A stretch of DNA of 6,498 nt from an uncultured Collinsella sp. Lineage in GTDB: Bacteria; Actinomycetota; Coriobacteriia; Coriobacteriales; Coriobacteriaceae. Position 1 is the first letter of the stretch, and each line of letters opens with the position of its first letter. This document shows, in pieces, positions 4,960 to 6,498 of the stretch. The stretch lies in contig CAAFOA010000294.1 of NCBI GenBank assembly GCA_900764415.1, forward strand, positions 1 to 6,498, given 5' to 3'. The position numbers and the translations under genes are program-made. A model generated the notes under the pieces. It was not told where the DNA came from and made no database searches. It worked only from the letters and a program-made list of their open reading frames with translations.

Positions 4960-6498
4960 CTACTTGCGATGCGCGCGGTAGAACTCGATGAGCGCCTGGG
5001 TCGAAGCGTCCTGCTCGGCCTTGGCGGCGTCGTCGTGGAAGGCCGGGGTAATCTGCTTGGCAAGCTGCTTGCCCAGCTCGACGCCCCACTGGTCGTAGGA
5101 GTCGATGCCCCAGACCGTGCCCTCGACAAATACGATGTGCTCGTACAGGGCGATGAGCTCGCCGAGTGCAAACGGGGTCAGCGTATCGCCGAAGATCGAG
5201 GTCGTCGGGCGGTTGCCCTCAAAGCAGCGGGCCGGAACGATCTGCTCGGGCGTGCCCTCGGCACGAACCTCGTCGGCCGTCTTACCAAAGGCGAGCGCCT
5301 TGGTCTGGGCCAGGAAGTTGCCCAGGAACAGCTCGTGAACGTCCTGACCGCTGTCGGTCGCAGGGTTGGCAGTGTTGGCGAAGGCGATGAAATCGGCCGG
5401 AACCACCACAGTGCCCTGGTGCAGCAGCTGGTAGAAGGCGTGCTGACCGTTGGTGCCGGGCTCGCCCCAGAAGATCTCACCGGTATCGGAGGTCACAGCG
5501 CTGCCGTCCCAGCGGACGTGCTTGCCGTTAGACTCCATGGTGAGCTGCTGCAGGTAGGCCGGGAAGCGGTGCAGGTACTGGCAGTACGGAAGCACGGCGT
5601 GGCTCTTGGAGCCGAAGAAGTTGACGTACCAGACGTTGAACAGGCCCATCAGCGCGACGGCATTGTTCTCGAGCGGCGTATTGCAGAAGTACTCGTCGAT
5701 GGCGTGGAAGCCCTCGAGGAACTGCTGGAAACGCTCGGGGCCGAGCACGACGATCAGCGACAGGCCCACGGCGGAGTCGACGGAGTAGCGGCCGCCGACC
5801 CAATTCCAGAAACCAAAGGCGTTAGCGGGGTCGATGCCGAAGGCCTCGACCTTCTCGAGTGCGGTGGAAACGGCGACGAAGTGCTTTGCCACGGCCTCGG
5901 CGTTCTGCTCATCGGAGCCATCGATGGCGCCCTGAGCCTTGAGCTGCTCGAGCATCCAGGTCTTGACCTCGCGGGCGTTGGTGAGGGTCTCGAGCGTGGT
6001 GAAGGTCTTGGAGACGATGATCACGAGCGTGGTCTCGGGATCCAGACCCTTGAGCTTCTCGGCCTGGTCGTTGGGATCGATGTTGGAGATATAGCGGCAG
6101 TCGATACCGGCGTCGGCGTAGGGACGCAGGGCCTCGTAGGCCATGACCGGGCCCAGGTCGGAGCCACCGATGCCGATGGACACCAGGTGCTCGATCTTTT
6201 TGCCGGTAACACCCTTCCACTCACCGGAGCGCACGCGCTCGGCGAAGGCATACATGCGGTCGAGGACCTCGTGCACGTCGGCGACGACATCCTGGCCGTC
6301 AACGATGAGCTGGCCCTTCTCGCTTGCCGGGCGGCGCAGCGCGGTGTGCAGGACGGCGCGGTCCTCGGTGGTGTTGATGTGCTCGCCGGAGAACATGGCG
6401 TCGCGGCGCTCCTCGAGCTTCACCTCGCGGGCAAGATCGCACAGCAGCTTGACGGTCTCATCGGTCACAAGGTTCTTGGACAGATCGAAGTGCAGGTC
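4960..6498 (-). CDS. pgi: Glucose-6-phosphate isomerase, N-terminus beyond window edge
   Basis: This enzyme interconverts glucose 6-phosphate and fructose 6-phosphate in cytosolic glycolysis and gluconeogenesis. 512 residues are visible and the frame is open at 6498. The fragment begins [16 protein letters not shown], which corresponds to a point about 40-50 residues into the usual long-form (about 550 aa) enzyme, so the true start lies to the right. In fragment numbering, [11 protein letters not shown] (107-117) and SKTFTTLET (163-171) form the sugar-phosphate site. The first family signature is [15 protein letters not shown], with catalytic Arg 237. The catalytic Glu is E322 in MESNGKH. The ring-opening His is H353 in [14 protein letters not shown]. 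The second signature is [17 protein letters not shown], with Lys 477. All key residues are present, so it should be active. GTG at 6466-6468 (Val in [10 protein letters not shown]) is internal, not the start. The gene converges on the ATPase gene and ends in a strong hairpin terminator. Confidence 0.98.
   Translation of the reverse strand, partial: DLHFDLSKNLVTDETVKLLCDLAREVKLEERRDAMFSGEHINTTEDRAVLHTALRRPASEKGQLIVDGQDVVADVHEVLDRMYAFAERVRSGEWKGVTGKKIEHLVSIGIGGSDLGPVMAYEALRPYADAGIDCRYISNIDPNDQAEKLKGLDPETTLVIIVSKTFTTLETLTNAREVKTWMLEQLKAQGAIDGSDEQNAEAVAKHFVAVSTALEKVEAFGIDPANAFGFWNWVGGRYSVDSAVGLSLIVVLGPERFQQFLEGFHAIDEYFCNTPLENNAVALMGLFNVWYVNFFGSKSHAVLPYCQYLHRFPAYLQQLTMESNGKHVRWDGSAVTSDTGEIFWGEPGTNGQHAFYQLLHQGTVVVPADFIAFANTANPATDSGQDVHELFLGNFLAQTKALAFGKTADEVRAEGTPEQIVPARCFEGNRPTTSIFGDTLTPFALGELIALYEHIVFVEGTVWGIDSYDQWGVELGKQLAKQITPAFHDDAAKAEQDASTQALIEFYRAHRK

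Overview
The window looks like the chromosome of a GC-rich (roughly 60% by eye) bacterium, most likely an actinobacterium of the Coriobacteriia such as Collinsella. This is inferred from GC-rich codon use, near-perfect AAGGAGG-type ribosome binding sites about 5-6 nt from most starts, and the general look of the proteins. No rRNA or marker gene is present to prove it.

Layout. (1) Positions 1-1461, minus strand: two HAD-superfamily phosphatases of different subfamilies. The first transcribed is a complete Cof/YidA-type (IIB) enzyme (619-1461). The second is a beta-phosphoglucomutase-like (IA) enzyme whose C-terminus runs off the left edge (1-554). A strong intrinsic-terminator hairpin lies between them, and its U-tract ends only 3 nt before the ribosome binding site of the second gene. 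(2) Positions 1462-1950: a 489-nt divergent intergenic region with candidate promoters for both directions, a short hairpin, a stretch able to form competing RNA stems, and a C/A-rich, G-poor segment built of imperfect 18-nt units. (3) Positions 1951-4818, plus strand: a compact three-gene cassette. It holds an unrecognised protein broken by an apparent -1 frameshift, a ClpP-family serine protease with an intact Ser-His-Asp triad, and a TraG/VirD4-type ATPase with no N-terminal membrane anchor. The protease and ATPase genes overlap by 8 nt (ATGTCTAA) and are very likely translationally coupled. (4) Positions 4960-6498, minus strand: glucose-6-phosphate isomerase (pgi), lacking its N-terminus because it crosses the right edge. 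A 13-bp hairpin follows its stop and separates it from the convergent cassette.

How it fits together. The flanks are ordinary sugar-phosphate metabolism. The insert between them is accessory in character: an orphan coupling-protein-like ATPase with no relaxase or mating-pore genes beside it, paired with a non-standard ClpP paralogue with no Clp unfoldase beside it. Whether the ATPase serves the protease, DNA transfer or a defence-like function cannot be settled from the sequence. This pairing is the item most worth following up.
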